Below are positions 7,891-16,499 of a stretch of 64,000 nt of DNA, piece after piece. A program made the position numbers and the translations under genes. Each line of letters starts with the position of its first letter. The stretch's first letter is position 1. Below the pieces are notes generated by a model, which saw only the letters and a list, made by a program, of their open reading frames with translations, made no database searches and had not been told where the DNA came from. Source of the stretch: Paraburkholderia solitsugae (GTDB lineage: Bacteria; Pseudomonadota; Gammaproteobacteria; Burkholderiales; Burkholderiaceae); NCBI RefSeq assembly GCF_013177695.1, contig NZ_WOEY01000058.1, forward strand, positions 62,001 to 126,000, read 5' to 3'.

Positions 7891-8331
7891 ATGGATATCA
7901 CCGCTGATCTTGATTGGAACGACCGTCATTTAATTGGGCATCAGGCGATGGATGACAGTCATCGGGAGTTCGTGACGCTGGTGAACGCGATCCTCCATGC
8001 GGACGACTGTCAGCTCCCTGCAGCGCTGGACGCTTTTGTCCGTCACATCGAGGCGCATTTCGGGCTTGAAGAAGATCTTATGAGGACGTCCCGCTACCCG
8101 GCGACGGACTGTCACATCGAGGAGCACGAGAAGGTGCTGGCGTCAGTGCGCGAGGTGCAGGTGCTGGTGAACGCCGGCAATGCCGAAGTAGGCCGCGAAC
8201 TGGCGGAGGCTCTGGTGGACTGGTTTCCGGGGCACTCGGACTATATGGATTCCGCGCTCGCGGCCTGGGTCGTGAAGAAAGCCACTGGCGGCGCGCCCGT
8301 TGTGTTGCGCCGCGCGATGCAACTCACTTGA
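7891..8331 (+). CDS. Bacteriohemerythrin
   Basis: A 146-residue single-domain hemerythrin with all the expected di-iron ligands: His24 ('DDSHREF'), His56 and Glu60 ('HFGLEED'), His75 and His79 ('CHIEEHEK'), His115 and Asp120 ('HSDYMD'). Spacing matches Methylococcus-type bacteriohemerythrin to within two residues. It reversibly binds O2 at a non-haem di-iron site in the cytoplasm. The start at 7891 is set by AGGAG five bases upstream. Its position between antC and antA suggests it supplies or buffers oxygen for the dioxygenase; this role is inference. Confidence 0.93.
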   Translation: MDITADLDWNDRHLIGHQAMDDSHREFVTLVNAILHADDCQLPAALDAFVRHIEAHFGLEEDLMRTSRYPATDCHIEEHEKVLASVREVQVLVNAGNAEVGRELAEALVDWFPGHSDYMDSALAAWVVKKATGGAPVVLRRAMQLT

Positions 8332-8434
8332 CCTTGCCTGGTGAAGAAAAGGTAACGACGGATGCGATCCCGGCGCCAGGCGTAGACCATTCAATCGATC
8401 GCAGCACAGTCATCGGCAGTTGAAAGGAGATTTC

Positions 8435-9829
8435 ATGTCTATCGTACGAACAGAGAAAGAGTGGCGAGAATTCGTCACAGGTTGCCTGGACTTCCGTCCG
8501 GACGACAACATCTACCGGGTGGCCCGGGCCATGTTTACCGAACCCGAGCTGTTCGAACTCGAGATGGAGATGATCTTCGAGAAGAACTGGATCTACGCCT
8601 GTCACGAGAGCGAGCTCAGCAAGCCGCATGACTATGTCACGATGCAGGCCGGGCGCCAGCCGATGATTATCACGCGCAGTGCGAACGGAGAGCTGAACGC
8701 GCTTGTCAATGCGTGCGCACATCGAGGCGCAACGCTGACCCGGATGAGCAAGGGACATCAGTCGACGTTCACGTGCTCATTTCATGCATGGACGTTTCGC
8801 TCCGACGGCAAGCTGCTGAAGGTGAAGGCACCGTCCGAGTACCCCGAGGGATTCGACCTTTCCCAGCGTGACTTGAAGAAGGCCCGCGTCGCGAGCTACA
8901 AGGGTTTCGTTTTCGTGAATCTCGATAACGAGGGCACGATGTCGCTGGAGGACTACCTGGGCGATGCCACGGCCTTTCTCGACCTGATGGTCGCGCAGTC
9001 GCCGACGGGCGAGCTCGAGGTGCTGCCGGGCAAGGGCCACTACACCTACGCCGGCAACTGGAAGCTGCAGAACGAAAACGGCCTCGACGGCTATCACGTC
9101 AGCACCGTGCATTACAACTACGTCTCCACGGTCACGCATCGCATGGAAATCAACGCGAAGAAGGGCTCGGACATCAACAACACGCTCGACTACCGCAAGC
9201 TCGGGGCCGGCGACGACGCGACCGATGACGGCTGGTTCTCGTTCCCCAACGGCCACAGTGTGCTGTTCAGCGAAATGCCGAATCCAGAGGTGCGTCCTGG
9301 CTACGCAACCATCATGCCCCGCCTCGTCAAGGAGTATGGCCAGAAGAAGGCGGAATGGATGATGAACCGGCTACGCAACCTGAACGTCTATCCAAGCCTG
9401 TTCTTCATGGATCAGATCAGCTCGCAGTTGCGGATCATTCGACCGGTCGCCTGGAATAAGACTGAGATCCTCAGCCAGTGCATTGGCGTCAAGGGCGAGT
9501 CCGACGCGGATCGGGAAAACCGCATCCGCCAGTTCGAAGACTTCTTCAACGTCTCCGGCATGGGGACGCCCGATGATCTGACCGAATTCCGCGAAGCCCA
9601 ACGCGGTTTCCAAGGCCGGATGGAGAAGTGGAACGACATCTCCCGAGGCTGCGACAAGTGGATAACGGGCAGCACGCCGAATGCCGAAACGCTAGGCATC
9701 GCGCCTGTTCTCACTGGTGCGGAGCTGACTCACGAAGGGCTCTACGTCAACCAGCACGGCGCGTGGCGGGATGCGCTCGTCAAAGGACTGGAAGCCAAGA
9801 TCCGCAACGCCGAAGGAGCGAAGCAATGA
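8435..9829 (+). CDS. antA: Anthranilate 1,2-dioxygenase large (alpha) subunit
   Basis: A 464-residue Rieske non-haem iron oxygenase alpha subunit. The Rieske ligands are Cys94, His96, Cys114 and His117 (CAH...CSFH; the usual CPFH is altered to CSFH). The mononuclear iron site has His221 and His226 with bridging Asp218 in 'NGLDGYHVSTVHYNY'. It lacks the insertion typical of benzoate dioxygenase BenA near 'KVKAPSEYPEGFD', and its sequence ('ESELSKPHDYVTM', 'NRLRNLNVYPSLFF') resembles AntA, hence anthranilate to catechol, CO2 and ammonia. AAGGAG precedes the ATG. It overlaps antB by four bases (ATGA), so the two are translationally coupled. Confidence 0.9.
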   Translation: MSIVRTEKEWREFVTGCLDFRPDDNIYRVARAMFTEPELFELEMEMIFEKNWIYACHESELSKPHDYVTMQAGRQPMIITRSANGELNALVNACAHRGATLTRMSKGHQSTFTCSFHAWTFRSDGKLLKVKAPSEYPEGFDLSQRDLKKARVASYKGFVFVNLDNEGTMSLEDYLGDATAFLDLMVAQSPTGELEVLPGKGHYTYAGNWKLQNENGLDGYHVSTVHYNYVSTVTHRMEINAKKGSDINNTLDYRKLGAGDDATDDGWFSFPNGHSVLFSEMPNPEVRPGYATIMPRLVKEYGQKKAEWMMNRLRNLNVYPSLFFMDQISSQLRIIRPVAWNKTEILSQCIGVKGESDADRENRIRQFEDFFNVSGMGTPDDLTEFREAQRGFQGRMEKWNDISRGCDKWITGSTPNAETLGIAPVLTGAELTHEGLYVNQHGAWRDALVKGLEAKIRNAEGAKQ

Positions 9830-10317
9830 TGGCCGATTTGCAACGAAGTGTGGAACAGTTCCTGTACCGGAAGTCGGAACTGTGCGACAGGCGTCAATGG
9901 GTTGACTATCTGGAACTGTTCGATGAGAACTCGGAGTTCCACATTCCCCAGTGGGACTCGGAACATGTGTACACCACCGACCCGAAGCGCAGCATGTCGC
10001 TGATCTACTACGCGGACCGCGCGGGTCTGGAAGACCGCGTGTTTCGCCTAGGGACCGGCAAGTCGGCGGCCTCGACGCCGTTGCCTCGCACTTTGCACCA
10101 GATCAGCAACGTGATGATTCAGCAGGTTTCCGATTCGCAGCTGGAAGCGAGGTGCAAATGGGTTACCCACGTCTATCGATTCGGGCAGTCCTCATACTTC
10201 TACGGGGATGCAACGTATCTTCTGAAGCCGGTCGGTTTTAGTTGGGTAATCCTTAAGAAGCATGTCGTTTTGCTTAACGACACCATCGATTCCGTGCTCG
10301 ACTTCTATCACGTTTAA
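9826..10317 (+). CDS. antB: Anthranilate 1,2-dioxygenase small (beta) subunit
   Basis: A 163-residue beta subunit of aromatic-ring dioxygenases with the SnoaL/NTF2-like cone fold. It carries 'VEQFLYRKSELCDRRQWVDY' at the N-terminus and 'PRTLHQISNVMIQ' in the middle, as in BenB/AntB. It assembles with AntA as an alpha3-beta3 hexamer and has no catalytic centre. The start overlaps the antA stop (ATGA), with GGAG eight bases upstream; a second ATG follows immediately. Length is normal for the family. Confidence 0.9.
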   Translation: MMADLQRSVEQFLYRKSELCDRRQWVDYLELFDENSEFHIPQWDSEHVYTTDPKRSMSLIYYADRAGLEDRVFRLGTGKSAASTPLPRTLHQISNVMIQQVSDSQLEARCKWVTHVYRFGQSSYFYGDATYLLKPVGFSWVILKKHVVLLNDTIDSVLDFYHV

Positions 10318-10338
10318 GCAGGGGGCGAAGCGCGAATC

Positions 10339-10364
10339 ACGGCGCCTCCTCCTTTCGGCGCCGT
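10339..10364. terminator. Hairpin between convergent antB and antR
   Basis: Eight-base perfect arms ACGGCGCC and GGCGCCGT around a pyrimidine-rich 10-base loop. It sits in the 74-base gap between the two converging genes, so it can act for either strand. No clear U-tract follows, so strength is uncertain. Confidence 0.5.
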
Positions 10365-10391
10365 CGCCAGCATTTCAGATGCGAGCCGGGG

Positions 10392-11408
10392 TCAGCGTTG
10401 CCGCTTTTTCTGGGTGTCACGCGGCAACTCATTGAATCGCGCGAAATAGTATGCAGAGAAGCGCCCGAGATGGCCGAAGCCGAACATCAGCGCGGTGTCC
10501 GTGACGCTTGCTGCGGGGTCGAGCAGCAGGCGGGCCCGGACGGCATCGAGGCGCATGTTGCGAAGCAGCTCCATAGGCGTCACGCCGTGATAGCGATGGC
10601 ACATCACGTTGAGCGTACGGAAACTGACGCCGGCCACGCGTGCCAGATCTTCCAGCGATATCGGCGCGTGAAGCCGCGACTCGATATATTCGAGCATGGC
10701 GTCCATCTGCCTGATGCCGCCGTCGTGCGCGCTGGAATCGCTCCGCATGCTGCGGGAGTCGGCGGGTAGGAGCGCTGCCTGCGAGGTGGAGAGTGCGCTT
10801 TGATGGAGAGCCAGGAACAGCGCCAGATTACGTTCGAAGTGATCACGCCATTCCGCCCGTATTCCGGGGTCGCCTGACATCGACGAGATGTTAAGCAGCG
10901 ACTGAACCAACAGGTCCCATTGCGAGCCGAGCTGCCGCGGGAGGACAAGGCCTGGCATGAAGCTGATGGTCTCGTCCTCCGCTTTCCCGGAAACCTGCTG
11001 GAGCAGCGAATTGGGAATCCGGACGATCAACTGTTGGGTGCCTCGCATCCAGCGAAGCCGGACGTGTTGCCTCGGCGCGAGCATGGCCGTGCGGCCTTCG
11101 GCAACGCTCATGACGTGCCCGTCGCACTCGAATTCCGCGCACCCGGAGAGTGAGGTATGCAGCAGGGTGAAGCCGTCGAACGGGCGCGGCGTAACCTCCA
11201 CTTCGGCGCCGTACCGCAGCTCATATATCTTCAGTTGATTCAATTCCCCCTTGAAGAGTGCCACATCCGGTGCGCCTTGCTTCCAGCGCAGCACGTGATC
11301 GCTCAATTCCCGTGTGACGTAGTCGTGCGCCTCCACGTGCTTGTCGGACCTGAACAGGCAGTTCCGGTGCAGCGCCTCGAGTACCTCGGTCTTGGGGGAT
11401 AACGCCAT
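10392..11408 (-). CDS. antR: AraC/XylS-family regulator of the anthranilate dioxygenase cluster
   Basis: A 338-residue protein with an AraC_binding_2-type ligand domain (residues ~1-200) and two C-terminal helix-turn-helix motifs: 'ISLEDLARVAGVSFRTLNVM' and 'VTDTALMFGFGHLGRFSAYY'. This is the architecture of AntR, AndR and BenR/XylS activators, which bind the aromatic substrate and activate the dioxygenase promoter. It is convergent to antCAB and therefore likely autoregulated or constitutive. The name antR rests on context. A fragment closely related to its first DNA-binding helix-turn-helix occurs on the plus strand at 12207-12390. Confidence 0.85.
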   Translation of the reverse strand: MALSPKTEVLEALHRNCLFRSDKHVEAHDYVTRELSDHVLRWKQGAPDVALFKGELNQLKIYELRYGAEVEVTPRPFDGFTLLHTSLSGCAEFECDGHVMSVAEGRTAMLAPRQHVRLRWMRGTQQLIVRIPNSLLQQVSGKAEDETISFMPGLVLPRQLGSQWDLLVQSLLNISSMSGDPGIRAEWRDHFERNLALFLALHQSALSTSQAALLPADSRSMRSDSSAHDGGIRQMDAMLEYIESRLHAPISLEDLARVAGVSFRTLNVMCHRYHGVTPMELLRNMRLDAVRARLLLDPAASVTDTALMFGFGHLGRFSAYYFARFNELPRDTQKKRQR

Positions 11409-11754
11409 GTTTGCTCCGCTGAGTTTCGAATGCCAGGCGGCATCCGCACAGTCAGAGATGCTTGCCCGTTAGCTCAAAAATTGCGCGCAAGGCACCTACC
11501 GGGATCATAAGGTTTGTGCATGAACTTGTCTTGGACTCTGCAAATAGAGGATAGATCAGGATATCGGTGCAGCAAAAATCGGATAGGGGTGGATAGGGCG
11601 GGGAGAGCGTAAGCATCGTTGAAATGGTTTGAAACGCCATCGGGATTCATGTGTTCCCACCCACTCGGGCGCAGCGCTAACAAGGTCTAACAACCCACCG
11701 CGCAGGATTTGATAGTCTTGAAGCTTGATGGAACTGTAAGCAGTGGGGTGAATC
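11409..11754. promoter_or_regulatory. Intergenic region upstream of antR and the NTF2-like gene
   Basis: About 345 bases with no convincing gene. It is the divergent promoter region of antR (leftward) and the NTF2-like gene (rightward) and is AT-richer than its surroundings, especially 11,460-11,600. I cannot name individual promoter elements. Confidence 0.4.
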
Positions 11755-12171
11755 ATGGTCCAATTGACCATACGTTCAACGGCCTGGCGAGAAATTGCCG
11801 GTGATATCGGCATTTCTTTTGTGGATGCAGTCAACGACTTTGACGCTGAGCGCCTGATCGACCTTTTCGCCCAGGAGGCGCATGTGAATGACCAGTTGCG
11901 CGATTTTTGGGGAAAGGACGCCATTGCCAACTGGATACGCCGCGAGATTGTCGGAGAGCGGTTCTGCATGGCCGTGATCGAGGCGCGATTGCATTTTGGC
12001 GATCTCATTCTCTCGGCCGAAGTGGGCGGCGATTTCGATAAAACCGGACTGCCGTCCCCGTTGATATTGAATTTTATTTTTTCCTTTTTCGACGGAAAAA
12101 TCGTCCGACTCATTATTTTAGTGACGCGCCCAGGGGAGACGGAGCCTGACGTCAGAGTTGTCGGTACCTAG
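11755..12171 (+). CDS. SnoaL/NTF2-like protein
   Basis: A 138-residue protein with the pattern of a small SnoaL/NTF2-like cone fold: an N-terminal helix 'DIGISFVDAVNDFDAERLID', then 'FAQEAHVNDQLRDFWGKDAI' and strands including 'FIFSFFDGKIVRLIIL'. Such proteins are ligand-binding domains or small isomerase/hydrolase-like enzymes; nothing here fixes a reaction. It diverges from antR across a 345-base gap. Ribosomal dioxygenase beta subunits share this fold, but the sequence is not close to antB. A relic of an AraC regulator follows directly. Confidence 0.7.
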   Translation: MVQLTIRSTAWREIAGDIGISFVDAVNDFDAERLIDLFAQEAHVNDQLRDFWGKDAIANWIRREIVGERFCMAVIEARLHFGDLILSAEVGGDFDKTGLPSPLILNFIFSFFDGKIVRLIILVTRPGETEPDVRVVGT

Positions 12172-12206
12172 TCTTTCCCCCCGGTTGCGACCTTGCAATT
12201 GCGGGC

Positions 12207-12390
12207 TGTCCGCAAAGATCTCTCCAACCTCCCCCGATATCGCTGGAAGACCCCGCTCGGGCAGCCGGCGTGAGTTTTCGCACGCTGAACGCGCTATGCC
12301 ATCGCTATTGCGGGGTTACCCCTATGGCGTTGCCGCTCAACATACGTCTGGATGCCGTCGTCTTCGATTATTTGCGTCTATTGACTATAT
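12207..12390 (+). pseudogene. Fragment of an AntR-like AraC-family DNA-binding domain
   Basis: The plus-strand frame containing 12234 reads 'PISLEDPARAAGVSFRTLNA', 'LCHRYCGVTPMALPLNIRLD' and 'AVVFDYLRLLTI' before a stop. This lines up without gaps with 'PISLEDLARVAGVSFRTLNV', 'MCHRYHGVTPMELLRNMRLD' and 'AVRARLLL' of the antR gene nearby, and many codons are shared at DNA level. The N-terminal ligand domain and the second helix-turn-helix are absent. It is a decayed remnant of a second antR-type gene, left by duplication or rearrangement. Confidence 0.8.
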
Positions 12391-12672
12391 GAAAATAGAT
12401 AAGATCTGTATGCGCGCCAGTATTGCCTCCATCAACGGCGAGGACAGTATTGTCATCCGGATTTTGCTTTCCGGGCGTAGGGTGTTTATCCACTTTTTGC
12501 GAGCTTTTACATAAGCTCGATGAAGCGCAATATCATCTGCGTTCTGAAGACCTTGCGCATAAGAATCGACTGGCGAGCAACGCGTACTTGGGATTCGTGG
12601 AAGGGGCGAAGTTAGTCATCAGAACGCGAACAAACCTTGGGAATCGGGCCCGGGGATAGGGGACTTGCTGCA
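12391..12672. other. Intergenic region before the 942-aa regulator
   Basis: Around 280 bases without a recognisable gene between the AraC remnant and the large regulator. It presumably carries the regulator's promoter; no clear elements are assigned. Confidence 0.35.
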
Positions 12673-15501
12673 ATGCAGAAAAAAGCAGAACAGGGCACCG
12701 CGTGGCGAGCCTCCTTTGGCCCGTTCACTTTGTCTCCCTCGGAGCGCCTCCTTGCGCGAGATGGTTTGCCGGTCCGGCTTGGCGGGCGGGCGCTCGACAT
12801 ACTTGTCGCGCTTGTCGATTCCGCAGGGGCGGTAGTCAGCAAGAAGGACCTGATTTCTCGCGTCTGGCCCAACGTGGTCGTCGAGGAGGGGAGCCTGCGC
12901 TTTCACATTGTTGCCATCCGCAAGGCGCTTGGGGAAGGGGAAGGCGGCAGTCGCTATATCGTCAACACGGCTAACAAGGGCTACACGTTCGTTGCCATCG
13001 TCGAGCGCCACGAGCTCGACACGCCGGCCAATTCGACTTCTGCCGGCACGCTCAAGTCTCTGCCGGCCCCGGCGACGCCCATAGTCGGACGCGACGAAGA
13101 GGTTGAAGCGCTCGTCGCGAGCCTTCAGCAGCGGCGCCTTGTTTCGATCGTCGGGCCAGGCGGTATTGGCAAAACCACAGTAGCGATCGCGTCCACCCAT
13201 TCGGCAGCGGGGCAATTCAACGGTGACGTGCACTTTGTCGACCTGTCGGTAAGCTCGGAGGCGGGACTCGTGCGCTCATCCGTAGCAGGCGCAGTCGGCC
13301 TTCAGAACCGGCTGGACGACCTGGCGGCGCTGGCAACCCATCTGGCCGAGCGCAACACGCTCATCGTTCTGGACTGCTGCGAGCATGTCATCGCTGCCGC
13401 CGCAGAGCTTGCCGAGGTGCTGGTCCGTACCTGCCAGCGGGTCCACATTCTCGCCACCAGCCGCGAGCCGCTACGTGCCGAGGGTGAGTTCGTCTATCGC
13501 CTGCAGCCTTTGGCTTTTCCCCATGAAGGCGAGGGAACAACCGCCGCCGCAGCGCTTGCATTCCCGGCGGTCAAGCTGTTCGTGGAGCGCGCCGCCGCGA
13601 GCCTGTCAGGCTTTGAACTCAAGGATAGTGACGCTCCGTTGGCTTCGCAACTGTGCCGCCAGCTGGACGGCATCGCGCTTGCAATCGAGTTGGCGGCTGG
13701 CCGTATTGAGGCCTTGGGCCTCAAGGCAATCACGTCGCACTTCGATGCCAGTGTCAGGCTGATGTGGCATGGCAGGCGCACCGTCGTTCCACGTCACCAG
13801 ACGCTACGTGCAACGCTTGACTGGAGCTTCAACCTCCTTTCGGACGACGAGAAGCGTATCCTCCAAAGGCTCTCGGTATTCGCTGCACGTTTTTCACTCG
13901 ACGCAGCCGTCGAGGTCTCCTGCTTTGACTACGAGAAGTCGCTAGCTATCGAGCTGATCGCGTGTCTGGTGTCGAAGTCTCTGGTCACGGTCGACGCGGG
14001 TGAAGCGACGCTTCGTTATGGCATGCTGGATACGACGAAGTCCTACTGCTGGAAGAGACTATGTGACTTTGGCGAAGAAGCGTCCGTCTCGCAGCGCTTT
14101 GCGGACTACTTCGGGGCCTGGGTGCAACAGTACGCGTCCGGGAACCTGGGGAAGGACGAGCTTGACCTTGTGGCGTTGGAGTTGGCTAACCTGCGAGCAG
14201 CGCTGGAGTGGTATTTCCGGAGCGACGAGCATACTTCGGACGCTGTCAGGCTTGCGGCCGCGCTGTGTCCTCCGCTGCTCCAGATGTCGAACGTGGCTGA
14301 GTGCTCTCGATGGGCTCAAGCCGCTCTCTCGCGGATGCCGGCGGCATTTGCCGGTTCGCATTTTGAAATGCACCTGCAAGGCTCGCTTGGCCAATCGCTA
14401 ATGTTTTCTAGAGGTGGCGATGAAGCCGAAACGGCGTATCGCCGAAGCATCGAGGTCGCCGAACAGTTGGGCGATTTCCGCAGCATGCTTCATCTGCTCA
14501 ACGGCTATGCGGTTCTGCTGCATCGAGATGGGCGGTATACCGATGCACTTTCGATTGCCCGCAAGACGCAGTCGCTTTTGCACGAGGTGAACGATACGGA
14601 GTCGCAAGCCATTGTCGATTCCCTCATGGGCGTGGCGCTGCAGCTCGTCGGCAATGTCGAGGAGGCGACGCATTATTTTGAGCGTTCCCTCGTCCGAAGC
14701 TCCGTTGCATCATCCAGTACGAGGTCCAAGCTCGGCTTCGACTTCCACATCCGGGCCTTATGCGGCCGGGCGCGTAGTTTGTGGCTCACCGGGCACTACT
14801 CGAAGGCTATGACCGTCGCCGACGAGACCATCGCAAAGGCGCGAGAAGCCGGCCATGCGGTCACCTATTGCATCGCGCTCATCTGGGCCGGTTCAGTGCA
14901 TTTCCACGCCCGAAATCTCGCGCGTCAGCAGGAAATCGTCGAAACGATAGAGCAGGTTGCACGGCAACACTCGCTCACGCCGTATGCCACCTTCGCAAGT
15001 ATGGAGCGTGGGCAGTTGCTGATTGCCAGAGGCCGCCCAGCTGAAGGTGTCGAACTCATTCGAAACGCGGTCGACATACTCCACCAGTGCCGCTACGAAA
15101 TGGTGACCAGCGTCTCGCTGGCCACCATGGCCATTGGGCTTTCCGACATGTCGCTGCACGCTGCTGCTATCGAGATGTGCGATGAGGTCGAGACACTCAT
15201 CCGCGGTTGTGGCGATTTCCTTCGCATGCCGGATCTGCTGTTTGCGCGAGGGTATTGCTTCGCGGCTGCAGGTCAGCGAGAGCAGTCAGAAAAAAGCTAC
15301 CTGGCGGCGATCGAACTGGCACGTTCGCAGGGGGTGAAGTCGGGCCAGGTTCGGGCGGCCGTCGCGCTTGCCCAGCAGCTGATGGGCGACGGCCGCCACG
15401 ACAACGCCCATCGTTTGCTTCGTCCGCTTGTGGAGGACGCCGGCGACGAGACGTCACTAGATCTCTCCCTCGCGCGAAGTCTTCTTGGTCAGGCCTCTTG
15501 A
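12673..15501 (+). CDS. Winged-helix / NB-ARC-like ATPase / TPR transcriptional regulator
   Basis: A 942-residue protein. Residues ~12-112 form an OmpR/PhoB-type winged helix ('LVALVDSAGAVVSKKDLISR', 'KALGEGEGGSRYIVNTANKG'). A P-loop ATPase follows with Walker A GPGGIGKTT (161-169), Walker B 'LIVLDCCEH' and an ArsA/AP-ATPase-like 'ATSREPLRAEGE' sensor. The C-terminal ~450 residues are helical TPR-type repeats ('AETAYRRSIEVAEQLGDFRS', 'EATHYFERSL'). This is the design of STAND-class signal-responsive transcription regulators. The ATG at 12673 is preferred over an upstream TTG. It converges on a LuxR-type regulator; target genes are unknown. Confidence 0.88.
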   Translation: MQKKAEQGTAWRASFGPFTLSPSERLLARDGLPVRLGGRALDILVALVDSAGAVVSKKDLISRVWPNVVVEEGSLRFHIVAIRKALGEGEGGSRYIVNTANKGYTFVAIVERHELDTPANSTSAGTLKSLPAPATPIVGRDEEVEALVASLQQRRLVSIVGPGGIGKTTVAIASTHSAAGQFNGDVHFVDLSVSSEAGLVRSSVAGAVGLQNRLDDLAALATHLAERNTLIVLDCCEHVIAAAAELAEVLVRTCQRVHILATSREPLRAEGEFVYRLQPLAFPHEGEGTTAAAALAFPAVKLFVERAAASLSGFELKDSDAPLASQLCRQLDGIALAIELAAGRIEALGLKAITSHFDASVRLMWHGRRTVVPRHQTLRATLDWSFNLLSDDEKRILQRLSVFAARFSLDAAVEVSCFDYEKSLAIELIACLVSKSLVTVDAGEATLRYGMLDTTKSYCWKRLCDFGEEASVSQRFADYFGAWVQQYASGNLGKDELDLVALELANLRAALEWYFRSDEHTSDAVRLAAALCPPLLQMSNVAECSRWAQAALSRMPAAFAGSHFEMHLQGSLGQSLMFSRGGDEAETAYRRSIEVAEQLGDFRSMLHLLNGYAVLLHRDGRYTDALSIARKTQSLLHEVNDTESQAIVDSLMGVALQLVGNVEEATHYFERSLVRSSVASSSTRSKLGFDFHIRALCGRARSLWLTGHYSKAMTVADETIAKAREAGHAVTYCIALIWAGSVHFHARNLARQQEIVETIEQVARQHSLTPYATFASMERGQLLIARGRPAEGVELIRNAVDILHQCRYEMVTSVSLATMAIGLSDMSLHAAAIEMCDEVETLIRGCGDFLRMPDLLFARGYCFAAAGQREQSEKSYLAAIELARSQGVKSGQVRAAVALAQQLMGDGRHDNAHRLLRPLVEDAGDETSLDLSLARSLLGQAS

Positions 15502-15547
15502 CGAAATTTCCGTGACTTGCCACATAACCGTTTCCCCGAAAATGGGA

Positions 15548-16252
15548 CTAGGCGTAGCTCGGTAGCGGCGAAGCAGGGCGCAGCCAGGCCGTCGCGTAGG
15601 AAGGCGGCTTGACGCGTCCCGACGGGGTGTCCGGCATATCGATGAGACCGCGCTCCGTTGCGATGCGCGCGGCCTCGGTTCGGCAACTGGCGTCCAGCTT
15701 GGACATGATTGACTTGACGTGAGTCTTCACGGTCCCGACAGCGATCTCCAGGTCACGCGCGATCGATTTGTTGCATAGGCCCATGGTCAGTAGCCGAAGC
15801 ACCTCGTCTTCACGGCTCGTCAACATGTCACGCTGGGAGATCTGGGCCAATAGCCGCGCCACCGGCGGACACAGATAGGTGCCGCCGCGGGAAAGCGCCC
15901 GGACACCCGCAAGGAGGTCGCACACCGGTGAGCTGGTCAGCACGAAGCCATGAATGCCTTGCTCCAGTGCGCATCGCACCGCATGTTCGCGAGCCTGGGT
16001 GGAGATCACGAGGATACGGGCGAGTTGAAGGCTTTCGTGGAGATCAAAGCGCCGGCCATCCTGCACAAATCTGGCCGCAGTTGAGCTGTCCGCGACCACG
16101 ACGTCGACAGGTCGATTGACAGAGACGCACTCTGCATCGATGACCTCCATGTCCGGCTCAGCCGCAAGGGCCGCGCGAACGCCGACTTGCAAAAGCGGCT
16201 CCGCAACGCATACGAGTACCGCGACCCGCTGCTCGGTTTCGTGCTGACTCAT
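15548..16252 (-). CDS. LuxR/NarL-type regulator with a degenerate receiver domain
   Basis: A 234-residue protein laid out like NarL-family response regulators: receiver-like domain (~10-125), then a LuxR helix-turn-helix 'LTSREDEVLRLLTMGLCNKS' and 'GTVKTHVKSIMSKLDASCRT'. In the receiver the acidic pair normally written DDHP is replaced (V-A-E-P-L) and the conserved Lys of 'GYLLKD' is Thr ('GFVLTSS'), while the phospho-Asp position in 'DVVVADSS' is kept. Normal aspartyl phosphorylation is therefore doubtful. There is no adjacent histidine kinase. AAGGAG precedes the start. It converges with the 942-aa regulator. Confidence 0.85.
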   Translation of the reverse strand: MSQHETEQRVAVLVCVAEPLLQVGVRAALAAEPDMEVIDAECVSVNRPVDVVVADSSTAARFVQDGRRFDLHESLQLARILVISTQAREHAVRCALEQGIHGFVLTSSPVCDLLAGVRALSRGGTYLCPPVARLLAQISQRDMLTSREDEVLRLLTMGLCNKSIARDLEIAVGTVKTHVKSIMSKLDASCRTEAARIATERGLIDMPDTPSGRVKPPSYATAWLRPASPLPSYA

Positions 16253-16499
16253 TTCACTCTCCTTGGCTTTGGCAAGTGACTTTGCCGTACCTTCATCTTT
16301 GCCAGGAGCGCCAGAGGAGTCGAGTTATCCGTTGTTGGTACTTGCGAGGCTGGCGTGAACCAGGTCCCCGGTATGCACGCTCCTTGGGAGATAGCGCTTG
16401 AGGAGCCGCCCGGCGGTGCAGACTGCCGGTCGTCCCGTTAGATCTTGTTAGCGCGCTCGTTAGGCTGCAAACGAGCCGCCGTTCGATTGGCGAAGACCC
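16253..16499. other. Intergenic region; hairpin after the BNR gene
   Basis: No gene is seen in these 247 bases. A 7-base inverted repeat, GCTCGTT/AACGAGC (16455-16476), lies just past the stop of the leftward BNR gene and may aid termination, but no U-tract is present. Confidence 0.35.

Noticed and set aside
6773..10317. Annotation as benzoate 1,2-dioxygenase (benABC)
   Set aside because: The alpha subunit lacks the BenA-specific insertion and resembles AntA more closely; no benD or catechol genes follow. A phylogeny of the alpha subunit would settle it.
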